Of a stretch of DNA of 64,000 nucleotides, positions 1 through 13,146 are shown piece after piece. The stretch is from Pratylenchus scribneri (lineage: Eukaryota > Nematoda > Chromadorea > Rhabditida > Pratylenchidae): contig JAQSEB010000049.1 of the NCBI GenBank assembly GCA_030063045.1, positions 496,001 to 560,000 on the forward strand. The letters run 5' to 3'. The notes beneath the pieces are model-generated. The model was not told the origin of the DNA. It saw only the letters and a program-made list of their open reading frames with translations, and ran no database searches. The translations under genes and the position numbers were made by a program. The number at the start of each line of letters is the position of its first letter. Positions within the stretch are counted from its first letter, which is position 1.

Positions 1-3000
1 CTTCCGGCTCTTCTGCTCCAATTTCTGTGCCTTCTCCAAGTCAGTTTGTTTTTTATAAGGAAGGGAATAGAAAAGGTTTGATGAAGATGGATTATAGCCT
101 TAGGGATATTTAAATAGAATATATTTTTTGATCATTTTCAACCCTAAAAGATCCTTCACCATCTGTTTCCCCATCTTCCACTGCTGTCCCAGTGCCAGCT
201 GTTTCTTCCAGCCAGCCAGCTGCCAATGTTGAAAATGCCTATGGCGGATCAGCAGCACCGACAAATTCCGCCGTAGCATCGAGCAATTCGGCGGCAGGCT
301 ATGAAGTGGCTCCATCCGCCCCAATTGCCTCAGCGGCCAATGGACCGGCTGAAAATGTTCCCACCCCAGTGGAAACGAAGCCATCCGCCTCATCCATTCC
401 ATCAGAGACAACACCGGCGCCAGCCCCTGTTTCTGCTGCCGCTTCATCCTCTCCTTCAAGTGGCTATGAAACGGGTGGTGCCTCTTCCGCATCCGCTTCG
501 TCCGGATCAATTGCCCCAGCGGCCAATGGACCGGCCGAAATTGTGCCTAGCCAAGTGGAAACTCAACCACCAGCCTCCATTCCATCAGAAACAACACCGG
601 CTTCATCCCCTGCTGGTCCATCATCAAATTCAATTTCGCCTTCGAATGGCTATGAATCTGGCAGTGCATCTTCTGCATCAGCTTCGTCCTCTGGATCTTC
701 TGCTCCTTTGGCGCCTTCTGCTCCTCTTAGTCCTTCTGTTTCTCCATCAGACATGGCTGAAGGCTATGAATCGGGTCCATCTTCTTCTTCATCAGGAATT
801 ACTTCAGCCCAACCAGCGCCTTCCCAACCTTCGGTTCCGGCAGCCCCAACCTCCAATGGTCTACTTTTTTATCAATTTCCCTAATATAAAAAGTATCTCA
901 AATTATAGGCCAATCGCCTTCAGCAGAAAGACCAGCAGCCCCCATTCCTTCCGTTCCTGCTCCATCTTCACCCTCCTCTCCTCACATTTCCATTTTAATT
1001 CCATCGCCAGAGGCACCATCCCCGCAGGCACAAGTCAGTTTAGTAGGAATGATATCGTTTTTAAATCAATCTAAAAAAATTATATTGGAAAGGTTGCACC
1101 GGCACCAGCCGTTCCTGGCCCAGATTATGGTGAAGAAACTTCTGAAGGGGCCAAAGGAAGCAGCTCTTCGTTAGTCCCACAAACAATTCCATCGAGTATA
1201 GCAACAGAAGCTTCATCAATTGTTTCGAGTAGTGCCGTCACTTCGGCTCCAGTTCCATCAAATGCAGCATCCACTAATGGATCAGGAGGAACAGGCTATG
1301 AAGCAAGTGGCCCATCAAATCCAACGGGCCCATCCCAGCCTTCTAGCGGAAATTCGGCAACGGAGAATTCCTCATCTTCGCAATCGTCCGCTTCTTCTTC
1401 CTATTCATCTTCATCATCTAGTTCATCATCTTCTTCGTCTTCGTCCTACTCCTCTTCGTCTTCATCATCTTCCTCCAATAATGGCTATGATATTGGGGAG
1501 GATTCTTCTCCTGCCAAACCAGCTCATCCTGCCCCTTCACCACATGAAACTGTCCCAAGCATCAGTGCCGTCTACGATGGTTCGGAGGAAAAATCGACGA
1601 CAGGCAACCAAGTCCCAGTCAAGGCAACAAGCCATGAACAGGTCTCCTTATTTATTCATATGAAATTGACTGTTTTTGAGTAAAAAATTTTTAAGGAAAG
1701 AAACATTGAAAAAATACTATTACAATTACAAATCAGAATCAGAATTACAATCGCAAATCAGAATTACAATTACAATCGCAAATCAGAATTACAATTACAA
1801 TCGCAAATCAGAATTACAATTACAATCGCAAATCAGAATTACAATTACAATCGCAAATCAGAATTACAATTACAATCGCAAATCAGAATTACAATTACAA
1901 TCGCAAATCAGAATTACAATCACAAATCAGAATTACAATTACAATCGCAAATCAGAATTACAATTACAATCGCAAATCAGAATTACAATTACAATCGCAA
2001 ATCAGAATTACAATTACAATCGCAAATCAGAATTACAATTACAAATCAGAATTACAATTACAAATCAGAATTACAATTACAATCGCAAATCAGAATTATA
2101 ATTACAAATCAGAATTGCAATTACAAATTAGAATTACAATTACAAATCAGAATTGCAATTACAAATCAGAATTACAATTACAAATCAGAATTGCAATTAC
2201 AAATCAGAATTACAATACAAATCAGAATTACAATTACAAATCAGAATTACAATACAAATCAGAATTACAATTACAATCGCAAATCAGAATTACAATTACA
2301 ATCGCAAATCAGAATTACAATTACAATCGCAAATCAGAATTACAATTACAATCGCAAATCAGAATTACAATTACAATCGCAAATCAGAATTACAATCACA
2401 AATCAGAATTACAATTACAATCGCAAATCAGAATTACAATTACAATCGCAAATCAGAATTACAATTACAATCGCAAATCAGAATTACAATTACAATCGCA
2501 AATCAGAATTACAATTACAAATCAGAATTACAATTACAATCGCAAATCAGAATTACAATTACAAATCAGAATTACAATTACAATCGCAAATCAGAATTAT
2601 AATTACAAATCAGAATTGCAATTACAAATTAGAATTACAATTACAAATCAGAATTACAATTACAAATCAGAATTACAATTACAAATCAGAATTACAATTA
2701 CAAATCAGAATTACAATTACAAATCAGAATTACAATTACAATCGCAAATCAGAATTACAATTACAATCGCAAATCAGAATTACAATTACAATCGCAAATC
2801 AGAATTACAATTACAATCGCAAATCAGAATTACAATTACAATCGCAAATCAGAATTACAATTACAAATCAGAATTACAATTACAAATCAGAATTACAATT
2901 ACAAATCAGAATTACAATTACAATCGCAAATCAGAATTACAATTACAAATCAGAATTACAATTACAATCGCAAATCAAAATTACAATTACAATCGCAAAT

Positions 3001-5252
3001 CAGAATTACAATTACAATCGCAAATCAGAATTACAATTACAATCGCAAATCAGAATTACAATTACAATCGCAAATCAGAATTACAATTACAAATCAGAAT
3101 TACAATTACAAATCAGAATTACACTACAAAATCAGAATTACAATTACAAATCAGAATTGCAATTACAAATCAGAATTGCAATTACAAATCAGAATTACAA
3201 TTACAAATCAGAATTATAATTACAAATCAGAATTGCAATTACAAATTAGAATTACAATTACAAATCAGAATTGCAATTACAAATCAGAATTACAATTACA
3301 AATCAGAATTGCAATTACAAATCAGAATTACAATACAAATCAGAATTACAATTACAAATCAGAATTGCAATTACAAATCAGAATTGCAATTACAAATCAG
3401 AATTACAATTACAAATCAGAATTACAATCGCAAATCAGAATTACAATTACAATTACAAATAAATCTTTCGGGAACAAAGAAAATTGAACAAATTTATTAC
3501 TTAAATTTTGAAACACAATATTACAATTTGTGTTTAATTATAGGAGATTGAATACGGGGAGGAGACCGAAGGCCCATCGCACAGTAGCCCATCGTCGGCC
3601 ACATCAATTTCGGCTTCAACGCCTGCTGCTACTCCAACTAGTCCAAAAGAGGCAAATTACGATGGAACAAAGGAATTTGAAGGCGTTACAGACAGTGGCG
3701 GATATGGTGAGGAAAAGCCGATTCAGCCAGTCGCAACGCCATCAAATGTGCATGAAAACAGCGTGAAGGTTGCTTTTTGTACAGGATTCGGATTCTTAGA
3801 TAAGCCCAACAATTTTCATTTTTCCTTTTTTAATTAAATAGAATCTTATTAGTTATTACTTATCCTTTGAAATAATCTACCATTTCTATTCCCAGACTGA
3901 CTATTCTGCGGAAACCAACGAACCGAAACCTGCGGTCCCATCACCCCCACCACATCCACCCCCACCTCCACCACCACCGCCACCCCCACCTCCTCCAGGT
4001 TAAAAAGGGCAATTTTGATGACTCAAATGTTAAATTTATAGTTGCGACTACTCGTGCGCCACCACCGCCTCCTCCAATTGTTCGCCCAGTGGCCCAAACA
4101 CCACGGCCAAAACCGCCTCCAGCGAAGCCAAAACCCCAACAGCCCAGGCCAAAGCCTAGCACCATTCAGGTGAAAAATGGAAAAGCATAAATTAATCCAA
4201 ATTAAAACTGCCATGAATTTGTCACAGGTTGCGCCAGCCCCGTTACGTCCAGCACCTCGGCCAGCTCCACCGAGACCACCACCACCACCACCACCACCTA
4301 GGCCAATTCCACAATCACCGCCACCCGTCCCACCTCCAGCCCCTCCACCCCCACCCCAGCAATTTTTGCCACCACCCAGCCAAAACATTCCCCAACAACC
4401 CCAATACCAACCTGCCCAACAACAACAACAATATCCTCAACAATCAAGTGGTGGAAGTTATGGCTATCAACAGCAACAACAAGGATATGCCCAACAGCAG
4501 CAGCAAAGTGGAGGGGATGGATGCTGTTCGGCTGGCGGTCAACAACAAAGGCAACAATGTTGCGCAAACAATGGTGGAAATGGAAATTGTTGCGGTGGTG
4601 GAAGTTAGTTTCATTTGGGATTTTCGATGTTATTTTCTTATTAGGACTGACTAAATACTTTTTTAAATGACAAATTATTCTCCTTTTTAGATTCTTACGG
4701 TGGCGGAGGTTGTTCCAGTGGAGGATGCAACAATAATAATGGTTATGGAGGAGGCGGCTATGGAGGAGACGGAGGAGGCAATGGAATTTGTTGCCAACAA
4801 AACAATAATGGTGGATGTTGCGGTGGAAATTGGTTTGGCTCAAATGGAGGCCTGTGCTTCCCAGTCAATTACAATTCATGCCAATCACAACAATGCTGTA
4901 AGCAAAATTCTCTTTTGTTTCATTTCGATTCTTCCAATTTTTGCAGATCCATGTCAAAGTCAACAACAAGAACAAGTCTACCATCCCCAATGTTCGCAGG
5001 GATGTTACCCATGTTCATCATCTGGCCAAGGATGTGGCCAACAATGTGGTGGCGGTGGTGGCAATTATTGCCCTTCATCTTGTCAATCCTCATGTTGTTG
5101 TCCGTCTTCCCGTGCGGGATATTGTGGAAAAACCAGAAGGGCCAGAGAGTGGGAAAATTTAATTAATTCATTTTAAAATTATTTTTTCCAGACTTATGCA
5201 ACAATTGGGCCTCTGTTTGAACCGAAGGTTGCATAACAAACATCGCAGATGA
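1..5252 (+). CDS. Ser/Pro/Ala-rich protein with Cys/Gln/Gly-rich C-terminus (5' partial, function unknown)
   Basis: I do not recognise this protein. Hand-built exons are 1-39 (partial), 151-858, 909-1033, 1093-1641, 3544-3768, 3896-3998, 4042-4169, 4228-4603, 4691-4897 and 4947-5176; all phases join, giving about 896 residues in the window. The first half is Ser/Ala/Pro low complexity with a recurring tyrosine motif (GYE followed by S/T/A and G or S), ending in a long Ser run. Then come polyproline blocks, a Gln/Gly/Tyr-rich part, and a tail with many Cys pairs (CCSAGG, QQCC, GICCQQ, SSCCCPSS). No membrane segment is visible. Such composition suggests an extracellular, mucin-like or cuticle-associated protein, but this is inference. 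The 3' end is uncertain: a TAA at 5174-5176, or splicing 5148/5192 (GTGGGA...TTTTTTCCAG), which would end at 5252. The 1.9 kb intron 1642-3543 holds the minisatellite. Confidence 0.6.
1719..3460 (+). repeat. 19/25-bp minisatellite, intronic copy 1
   Basis: Tandem array of two unit lengths, 25 bp (core ATTACAATTACAATCGCAAA) and 19 bp (lacking one six-base ATTACA-type step), with point variants such as AATTGCAATT. It fills most of the intron between two phase-0 exons (1641 and 3544). All three forward frames stay open through it because the units contain no stop, so long translated ORFs here are artefacts. Confidence 0.95.
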
Positions 5253-5874
5253 AATGAATTTAGGATCGTTTAAATATAATTCAAATATAAATTATTGTTT
5301 TCCTAATAATCTTCTCAATCCTTCCATCTTTTTGTAAACTTCTTTAAATTTTCTTCAGTCTCAATAGTTAACAAGATTTTCTTTAAAAACAAAGTCAACT
5401 TTTTATAAAAACCAACAAATGGATTTAAATCTTCATAATTTTGACCTTGTTTTTTCATTCCAATTCTAAAATCGCTAGAAGCAATTCAGTAACTGTAATT
5501 CTTTTCCCTGTTCTTCCCTCCTCAAATATGGCCATAATTTCTTACTTAATAAAAATTTTTATTTATACAATTTGTATGCAATATTATTTTATATTCAATT
5601 CCTTGCAATTTTTACATTTATTTATTCTGGTGAAAATAAAAGCAAAAGTCTTAAAGGTTATAATAAAGATTTAATAATGTTTCATTTCGGTGGTATTTCA
5701 TCGTCGACTCTTTCGTTGCTTCTTTTTCGCATCCGCCAACAGCAAATCGTCCATTCGGACTAATTTACTTACGCTTGAATGTTGGGTGCTCAACGAAGAT
5801 GGAGGCAACATTTGGCTGGGATTAAGCAATGAATTTTGTTGGGATTGGGAGGAGGAGGCTGAACACATTTAAAA
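5253..5874. other. Intergenic, between convergent genes
   Basis: AT-rich 3' flank shared by the Ser/Pro gene (+) and the ShKT gene (-). AATAAA-like words occur, but I see no gene or RNA. Confidence 0.5.
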
Positions 5875-8016
5875 TTAAATAATTGATCCCAAATAAAATG
5901 AACCACCGGGCAATCCTCCCAATAAATTGTTATTGCCAGTGGCAAGTCCAGCCGCAAACAATTGTTGTTGATCGCTGATACTTCCCAATTGTTGGCCAAC
6001 ATCGTCCTCATTGAACATCAACTTGAATAGCCAAAAATATTTGGTAAATTAAGGCAAAACCACCTTTGCGGTTCCCCCATTCCTTGGTTCTTTTTCCTTT
6101 CGTTCGGTGGCGGCCGATGCCCGCAATGGATAATATGGGGAATAGGGGAACATCAAGGAGGAAGTGCCGACGGTGCCACCAAGAAGTTGGGCTACAAAAA
6201 TGGAATGGAAATGTTCCCGTAGGAATCGTTTTTAAGCATCACGGCAAAAGAGGGCTTTTTTCGAGGTTTTTGAGAGTATTTTAGATGCAAAATGGTTTGA
6301 AAATCTTTCTGGGTTCAATATAAAATACTACATAGAGGATTCAGCTAATAAAAAAGGTGAAAATATTTAGGGAAAACACACTTCATAAAATCACACAACA
6401 AAAAGCATACAAAAATAGCACAAAATTGGTTCTTCGACTCACCCGAATTTGACAATGGATCCATGGCTCCAAACGGATCGTTGGAAAATTGCGGTGAAAA
6501 TGGTTCATCACGAAATGGGCCAGAAAATGAATTGCCAATGCCACCGTTCCCTCCCAATCCGCCCAACCCGAGGCCATTGCCAACAATGCCACCGACTGCT
6601 TGGCTCAATGGCAATTGGGCCCCTCCACTGCCGCCTCCATTGCAAACACCGCAACTGGCACGGCAATAATTGAGCATAAATTCGGGAACGGTTTGGCAAA
6701 AGCCATATTGTGCCCAATTTGGGCAGCCAAAAATGTGCGAATCACGGCAAAAGAATGGTGGGCCAAAGCTACCTTGGTCTTTTTGAGAGGGGGGAAATAT
6801 GCAAGCGAAGTTGTTGGTGAGGACTTTTTCATGTTTTTTTTAGAATCCAAATATACGCAACTTTTTCTCTTTTAATAAACTTAATTAGCTATAAAAATGA
6901 ATTTGCCGCATTATCCCTCACCAGCAACAAAGCCATTTGGGCCAAAAGCATCAAATTGTGTGGTGGCGCCAATTGGCGCAGATTCTAAGCCATTTTGGCC
7001 GACAAATGGCATAGAGGAAGAAGGGGAAAACGGTGCGGATTGTGGTGGAAAGCCAAATTGGCCACTCTGACCACCATCAATACCCCTATAGAATGGGTCA
7101 ATCATGCCGCCATTTACGCCGCCGCCACCGTACATATCACCGGCACAGCCAAGTCCACATGAAAGTGGGCAAAGTGCTCGAGTGGAAGTTGAGGAGGCAC
7201 ATTGCCCAGAACTGGCCATTAAGGCACAGTCCGTGGAACGATCGCGGCAATTTCCGTAACCCATCGAGCTGAAGAATGAGAGAATAATTCAATTGGATCA
7301 ATTTATGAAGGAAATATTTCACTTTTGGTTATATATTTTGATATTTTCTTACCCTAAATAGCCTTGACCGGCACCGCCATAAAGCATTGAAGGATAGGCT
7401 ACGCCCGGTTGCCAATATGTATTAATTCCATATGGAGGTCCCTTAAAATAATAATTAAAATAAATAGGCTTTGGAAATAATTCTATTTCTTTGTTAATCC
7501 ATTCATGAAGTTTTCTTTAAAATTCACGAATATTCCCTGATCATACGGAAAATTATAATTCCACCTATTCCAGAAAGAATCTTGCGTCCACCAAGTCTAG
7601 AAATTGCGTTGAGAATTCAATTCCCTATGGTGTTGTTAAAGATAAGACAAATTTGGCACTTTTATTTTACATCCAATCCCTTCCAAATTTCCCACCTCAT
7701 ATCCACTAATTCCATAGCCCCCAAACGGGGTCACATAATTGTAGCTGGGTTTGCCGTAGAATGGATATTGTTGGCCGCCCATCACTGTTGGAAAGGGACA
7801 AACTGGACACGGAAATATGTGGGCATTTGTGCCTCCCCGCCCGACAAACTTACAATACGGATTCATCATTGTGTACCGGCCAAGTGCATACGGTGAAATG
7901 GATGAAGAGGAGGAATAGGGCGAATATGGTGGCAAACTTAGGCCTCCTCCAAACGGTTGACCGGACAATGGCAAAGGCAAAAATGAGGCGAAAACAAGGA
8001 GCAAAAAGGACAACAT
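5875..8016 (-). CDS. Secreted protein with two ShKT domains and Gly/Pro-rich linkers
   Basis: Six exons on the minus strand: 8016-7696, 7441-7353, 7268-6922, 6778-6443, 6191-6064 and 6006-5875. All phases agree, giving 450 residues. The start Met opens a clear signal peptide (MLSFLLLVFASFLPLPLSG). ShKT domain 1 (exon 3) has six cysteines, beginning CRDRSTDC and ending CPLSCGLGC. ShKT domain 2 (exon 4) is classical: CRDSHIFGCPNWAQYGFC, then FMLNYCRASCGVC. Linkers are rich in Gly, Pro, Phe and Ser. ShKT domains are six-Cys, three-disulfide modules common in nematode secreted proteins, so an extracellular role (cuticle, gland or surface) is inferred. No enzymatic domain is present. The substrate or partner cannot be read from the sequence. 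Confidence 0.85.
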
Positions 8017-9759
8017 TGGCAGAGGAATTGATGCTTAAAAAATTGACAATTTATAAAAAGGAGACGCTCTGGCTTATTCAAAGATGAGTCGAATTTAGGC
8101 CATAAAATGCCTTTTTATTCGACAAACGGAAATTAATTGGATAAATAAAGGATTTGTTTTCGAATCTTATTCCTTATCAATCCATATAAGAATTTGATTA
8201 TTTCCTCTGGCATTTATTGTAAAACATACCAAATGGCAACAAAGAAGAAAATAAAATATGATTATGCTGCCGGCAAAATTGAAAGACTTGTGGAAAAACA
8301 CTTGGAAATGGTTAGTGGATTCTGGGCTAATGCCAAAATTATTTGAAACGAGAATATTCTAAACAGGAACAAATAGATTTAATTGTTTTGTGCACTTGAG
8401 TGTGTTTTTTTTTATTTAGGTAAGCCGATCGTAGATTGCACTGGCTAAATTTATTGAAAATTTGTTAATATTCAAAACATAAGGATCGGGAATATTTGGT
8501 AGGAGGATTATCCACCCAGCAGTAGTATTCCCAAATGTTAGTTTTTGAACATTTTATATGTGAATTTATATATTCATCCGCGCATCCTTTGCTGACTGGA
8601 CAATTCCACATTTTTTGGCATTTTTTTTCTGTCCCACCCCACCCGATTTAATGTGGACAATTCCATCAGTGTGAGGGAAAATGCACTACATTATTTTATT
8701 CATTTTGGCGTAAAACACAATGAAAGGACGAACACCCAGTCAGTGGCCCCCTTCAATGGCCGAATTTGGAACAAAAACAGGCAAAAAGCAGCCAAAGTCC
8801 TCTCTCAGCTGGAGATCGCCAATCGCCACCAACAAAACGCATTTTATGCTTTATATGATGATGAATGATGGACCGGACGGATCAGTCACAGTTGGCCGAG
8901 TCGACGATGTAATGTTAAATAAATCCCCTCTCTTCCACCTCTCGTTTTGAATTATTTTATTCCAATGTGCGCAGAACGTTTTGAGGGAGGAATGGCGTAA
9001 AATTGTAATATTTTCATTTGAAGGTGGCGTAACATTTTGTGAAGAACGGAACTCACACGCTGTTTTTGTGAATTGTAATGATGGTTATGGTCCATCTTGT
9101 TGATTGTGTGGTAATTTAGGACAATAGTAAAAATGTATGGGGTGTAATTTCTAAAGTCTCAGGTGTAATTTTCGATTTCAATTTTGGGATTCGAATTTTT
9201 AAGTCAATCTTCAAGGTTTCTGATTCTGAATCCAAAATCTATGCTCATATTTAAATAGTTTCTAATTTATTATTTTAAGCCTTCAAGTTATTTACTAAGA
9301 AGAACACTAAATATTTGCAAATTGCATCTTTGATTTGATTGACAGAATTCCCGTTGCTTTCCCTCTCAAAATAACAACAAAAAATTACAGCAAATTTATT
9401 CATTCATTCACTCAAAAATGATAGAAAAAATACATGTTTTTTTGATGGCAAATTGCAGATGAAAATAAAGGAAAGAATTATACGGTTATAGGAGGGAGTG
9501 GGATTGGACCTGGTTTGGTTTGAGGTGTTTTGTTTTGGTGGTTGTCTAGCGAAATTTTCAAATATAAAAATGGTCATTTTTAATGCTATTTTTATGGGAA
9601 ATTAAGTGATTAAATGATTGTGGGGGTTAAAGGAGGGAGGGAGGGAAAGGTCGAAAAAACACAACGAAAATGGACTAATAAAAAAATTGGTGTTGGAATT
9701 CATCAAGTTAAAATTTGGATGGTTTTTTCCCTCTTTCTTCGCATTTATTCCTTCTTTGA
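8017..9759. other. Intergenic region, upstream of the ShKT gene
   Basis: AT-rich, 1.7 kb. ORFs of about 70 codons (8653-8868, 9618-9827) show no splice support, domain or codon bias. No repeat or RNA recognised. Confidence 0.5.
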
Positions 9760-12668
9760 TTAACGTGCTCCTCCAAAACGTGATGGCCCTCCGCCGGTCA
9801 ATGGTTGCCGATGGACCAATGTGCTAGTGCTTGTCCCGGGTGTGTTGGAATTGGTTAGGCCTCCGGCTGAAGATGTGCCACCCGTTGTTGCTGTGGGCGT
9901 GTTGCCGGTTGGTGTTGGATAATTGTAGAAGGCCGTCCAATAATCCTAAAAATAAAAATAATGATTTAAAAATGGAATGCTAAATTTAAATATTTTAGTG
10001 TCGAAAAATTGTTATTTTTTGGGCCAAAAAAACTTGTCAAAATCATATTGCTTTAATATTCCCATCAGACTCTAAACCTAGTCTTAACCTAAATCTACGC
10101 CTACCAAAGTCCAATTTAAAAAATTTCATATTGGCCAATGGCCAAGTTATGGGGTCTCAAAAATAATTTTTATTAATTAATATTATTTCATTGTAAAAAC
10201 AATTTTCAATTGAAATTTATGTAAAATATTCTCCATACATATTCCAAATTGAGCAGGGCAAAGAGGATTTCACATTGCCGGCCGGCTTCTTGAAAATGGC
10301 GAGCGGCATCGGCGCCCAATAATGGACTCTTTGTTGAGGTTGGCGTATTATTCTGCGGCTGCAAATGAGTCAGTTTGGATGAGGTGCCAACAACGGTTGG
10401 GCCCAACACTTTGGCCAAATTTTCCAAGGGCATCTAATAAATTGGGTGGAAATTATATTAAAAAATGGAATTTGCCAATTTCACCTGATTTTCATTGGAT
10501 CGCATTGCCACTTTCTGCCAATGGGCACAAAGATAGGCCAATGTGTCCCGATTTGGGATGGGCAAAGTTTCGATGGCATATTTGAGCTGGGCTTCATCTT
10601 GGCGGGCCACTGCATTGCAAAATTCTTTGTACGAAGAGAATGGGATCAATGGTTCCTGGAAAAAGTGAAGAAATTTTAAAAATGGTTCTGGTAATCTATT
10701 TTATTTTATATATTCTATTTACCTAAAAATATATTATAAATTTATTAAAATGCACAAAAGTATTTATTAAGCCCCGAAAAATTATTGTCCTCTGAGCGGA
10801 TTCGATCCCGAGACTTAAATTTTAATTTTACTATTCCTTCCTTTGAGTCGAAAATTTTCAAAATTTCTTGAAAATCCTATTAAGCCTAAACCAAACCTAG
10901 AAAAATTAAATATATTTTACTTACTCGCATATCTCGAAGGAATTTTTTGATATATCCAGTGATGGTCTCCGGATCGAGTTGGTCCAATTTTGGCACATAT
11001 TTGGAGTTGAAATTCTCCTTCAACTTTTTGACTTCACTGTCGCATCCGGGCACTCGGTAGAGGCCAACCGTGTTCAGAAAACATCGCTCCAAAGTGACAA
11101 CGCATCGAATTAGCTGGCCAGGAATTTTGGGGGGAGTTTCATGGCATAAATCCGCCAACCGGGGTCGTTGCTTTGGATTGGGCCGTTGCGGTGTTGGAAT
11201 TATTGGAACGCATGGGAATGGGGCATTCGGGCGGCAATTCTCGTGGATTTGTAATTTGCAATCTGGAAATGAAATTGGAAAATTGATTTGATTTTCGAAG
11301 TAAATTTGAAATAAAAAATAAATATTCCCTTACCGCTGCATTTGAGTGCCCGTCCACCCAATCCGCGCATACAAATGCTGCAATGACAAAATGCGGCACC
11401 GAACCATTTGTTGATTTGGGTGAAATTGTGCCCGCACTGCTCAATTGGCCTTCCCTTTGTCCAACCGGAGCCAAAACCAATAGCCACTGCCGGGCTCAAA
11501 TGCCTTAATTAAATTCAAATTAATGGAATTAATTGCAATTACTCCTCCCATCTTTAGGTTGAAAATTTAATTTTTGTTAAAATCTTCTGTGTAAACCTAA
11601 GCCAACCTAAACCAAACTAACCTATAGGGTAAAGTCCCCAAAAATTGGCTTACATATCCAAGGAGCTGATTGCACCAAATTTGTTTAAGGTTGCCTGCTT
11701 TTGCCTCTGTTGTTCTTGTTGTTTGGCAATTTCCCTTTTGTCCTCATGTAGACGTCCTTCCGACATTGAGCGATTTACGGCACGTTGACGTGACATTCGA
11801 GTGGCCGGTTGTTGGGGGAGTACTTCGGTCATTGCGTCCTCCTCTTCCGCCAAACGTTCCATGCTTCGGTCCTGCTGATGAACAATCGAGTTTATAAGTA
11901 CGCATTATTAATTTATTAAACCTGTTTTTCCATCAATCGCTTAGCCTTTTTGTCCGGCAAAACGCCCAATGAATTGGAACGCCGCTTCCCTATTCGAACA
12001 CCGCCGCCCTCATAAAATCCATTTCCTGCATTGTTTGTGGGATTTGCTCGTTTTTGAGTGGAAAATGCATTTTGGTCGTCATTTTCGGTGTCTTCATCGG
12101 TCGGTGCCATCAATGTGACTGATTTCTGTCCGATTGGGTTGACCAGTGTGGCGTTCTGACATTTTTAGGATTTTTTCTAAGTTCCAATTTAATCGCAAAC
12201 CTGAAGTTCCAAACGTGCCCGATTGAATCGTTCTTTGTATTGGTCCAATTCGAGTCGGAGGGCGGCATTGAGTTCTTGGTCGGCTGCATGTTGCGAATTC
12301 AATCGCTGATTTTCCACTCGTGCCTCGGCCAAAGCCGTCTCGAAGTTCCTTTTGGAAATTCAATTAATTATGCATATTTTGGCTTACTCAATTTGGCGTT
12401 TGAGCCGTCCATTCTGCTCCCGTAGTTGGGCATTCTCGCCGCTGGCTGCTCGCCATCCTCGCTGCATATTCTCCATTAGATCGATCACAGTCATAACTGC
12501 AAAAAAAGATAATTATTCCATCAATTTATCATATTTGAAACCTTGCTGTTCTCTTTGCTCCTCCAAAACGGCTAGTTGGAATTGTTTGCGAATTTTGGTG
12601 AGAAGCTCGATGGATTCCCGCGATCCATTGGACAAAAATTGTTGTCGATTTTCATTATTGTCAAACAT
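9760..12668 (-). CDS. cyk-4: CYK-4 / MgcRacGAP (RACGAP1), centralspindlin RhoGAP
   Basis: Ten exons on the minus strand: 12668-12542, 12496-12388, 12348-12201, 12155-11922, 11874-11654, 11503-11334, 11262-10925, 10655-10485, 10433-10239 and 9945-9760, giving 632 residues, the family's usual size. Domain order matches RACGAP1: an N-terminal coiled coil (about residues 40-125) that in the family binds the kinesin-6 ZEN-4/MKLP1; a basic/Ser linker; a C1 zinc finger from His305 with CHC..C and further Cys/His in the next exon; and a RhoGAP domain (about 370-550) with the arginine finger in GLYRVPGC (about Arg406) and the motifs NRDTLAYLCAH and NLAKVLGPTVV. The protein works with ZEN-4 at the central spindle to direct Rho in cytokinesis. 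The exon 5 acceptor is a CAGCAG tandem site, so one Gln may be optional. It is transcribed divergently from the FKBP gene. A partial paralogue lies at 46.3-49.6 kb. Confidence 0.95.
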
Positions 12669-13146
12669 TTTCGTTGTTATTTTGAAGAAGGGTTAACCTA
12701 ATTCTAGAAAATAAAACAAAAAATTAATGATGGAAGTGACTTTTATTATTTGTTTTAACAATTATCTCACGAAAAAAACCTAGATTTGTGTTAATGACCA
12801 AAAAATTCGCGCTCCACGAACCGTGAAAACAAAAGCCATTAGGTATTTTAAACATAAAATTTTACACAAAAAATGGCATTATGTTTTAATTAAATAAAAA
12901 ATGAAATATTATCCCAAAAATCACGAAAAATTTGCCTTAGGCGGCCCGACCCAGCCTCATTCATTAATCATTAGCGTGCTTAATTGTGCCTTGCCCCGTG
13001 CCACGCCCTTTAATTTCCTTCTATGGCAACAATAAAATAATTATTTTATCCAATTCCAATTTGATTTTCTCAAAGTTTCCCTTTTAATTTTTTATTTTTA
13101 AGCAAATAAAGAATAAAAAACTACACAACAAGTTATCAAAGAAAGA
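12669..13146. promoter_or_regulatory. Shared divergent promoter region of cyk-4 and the FKBP gene
   Basis: The two start codons lie 478 bp apart on opposite strands. The interval is AT-rich with a GC-richer island near 12940-13010. No defined motif is claimed. Confidence 0.4.

Noticed and set aside
1676..3551. Long ORFs encoding NYNYNRKSE/LQLQSQIRI-type repeats
   Set aside because: They are translations of the stop-free minisatellite inside an intron whose flanking phase-0 exons join cleanly (1641 to 3544).
8653..8868. 71-codon ORF in the 8-9.7 kb intergenic region
   Set aside because: No domain, no splice context, no coding-like codon use compared with neighbours.
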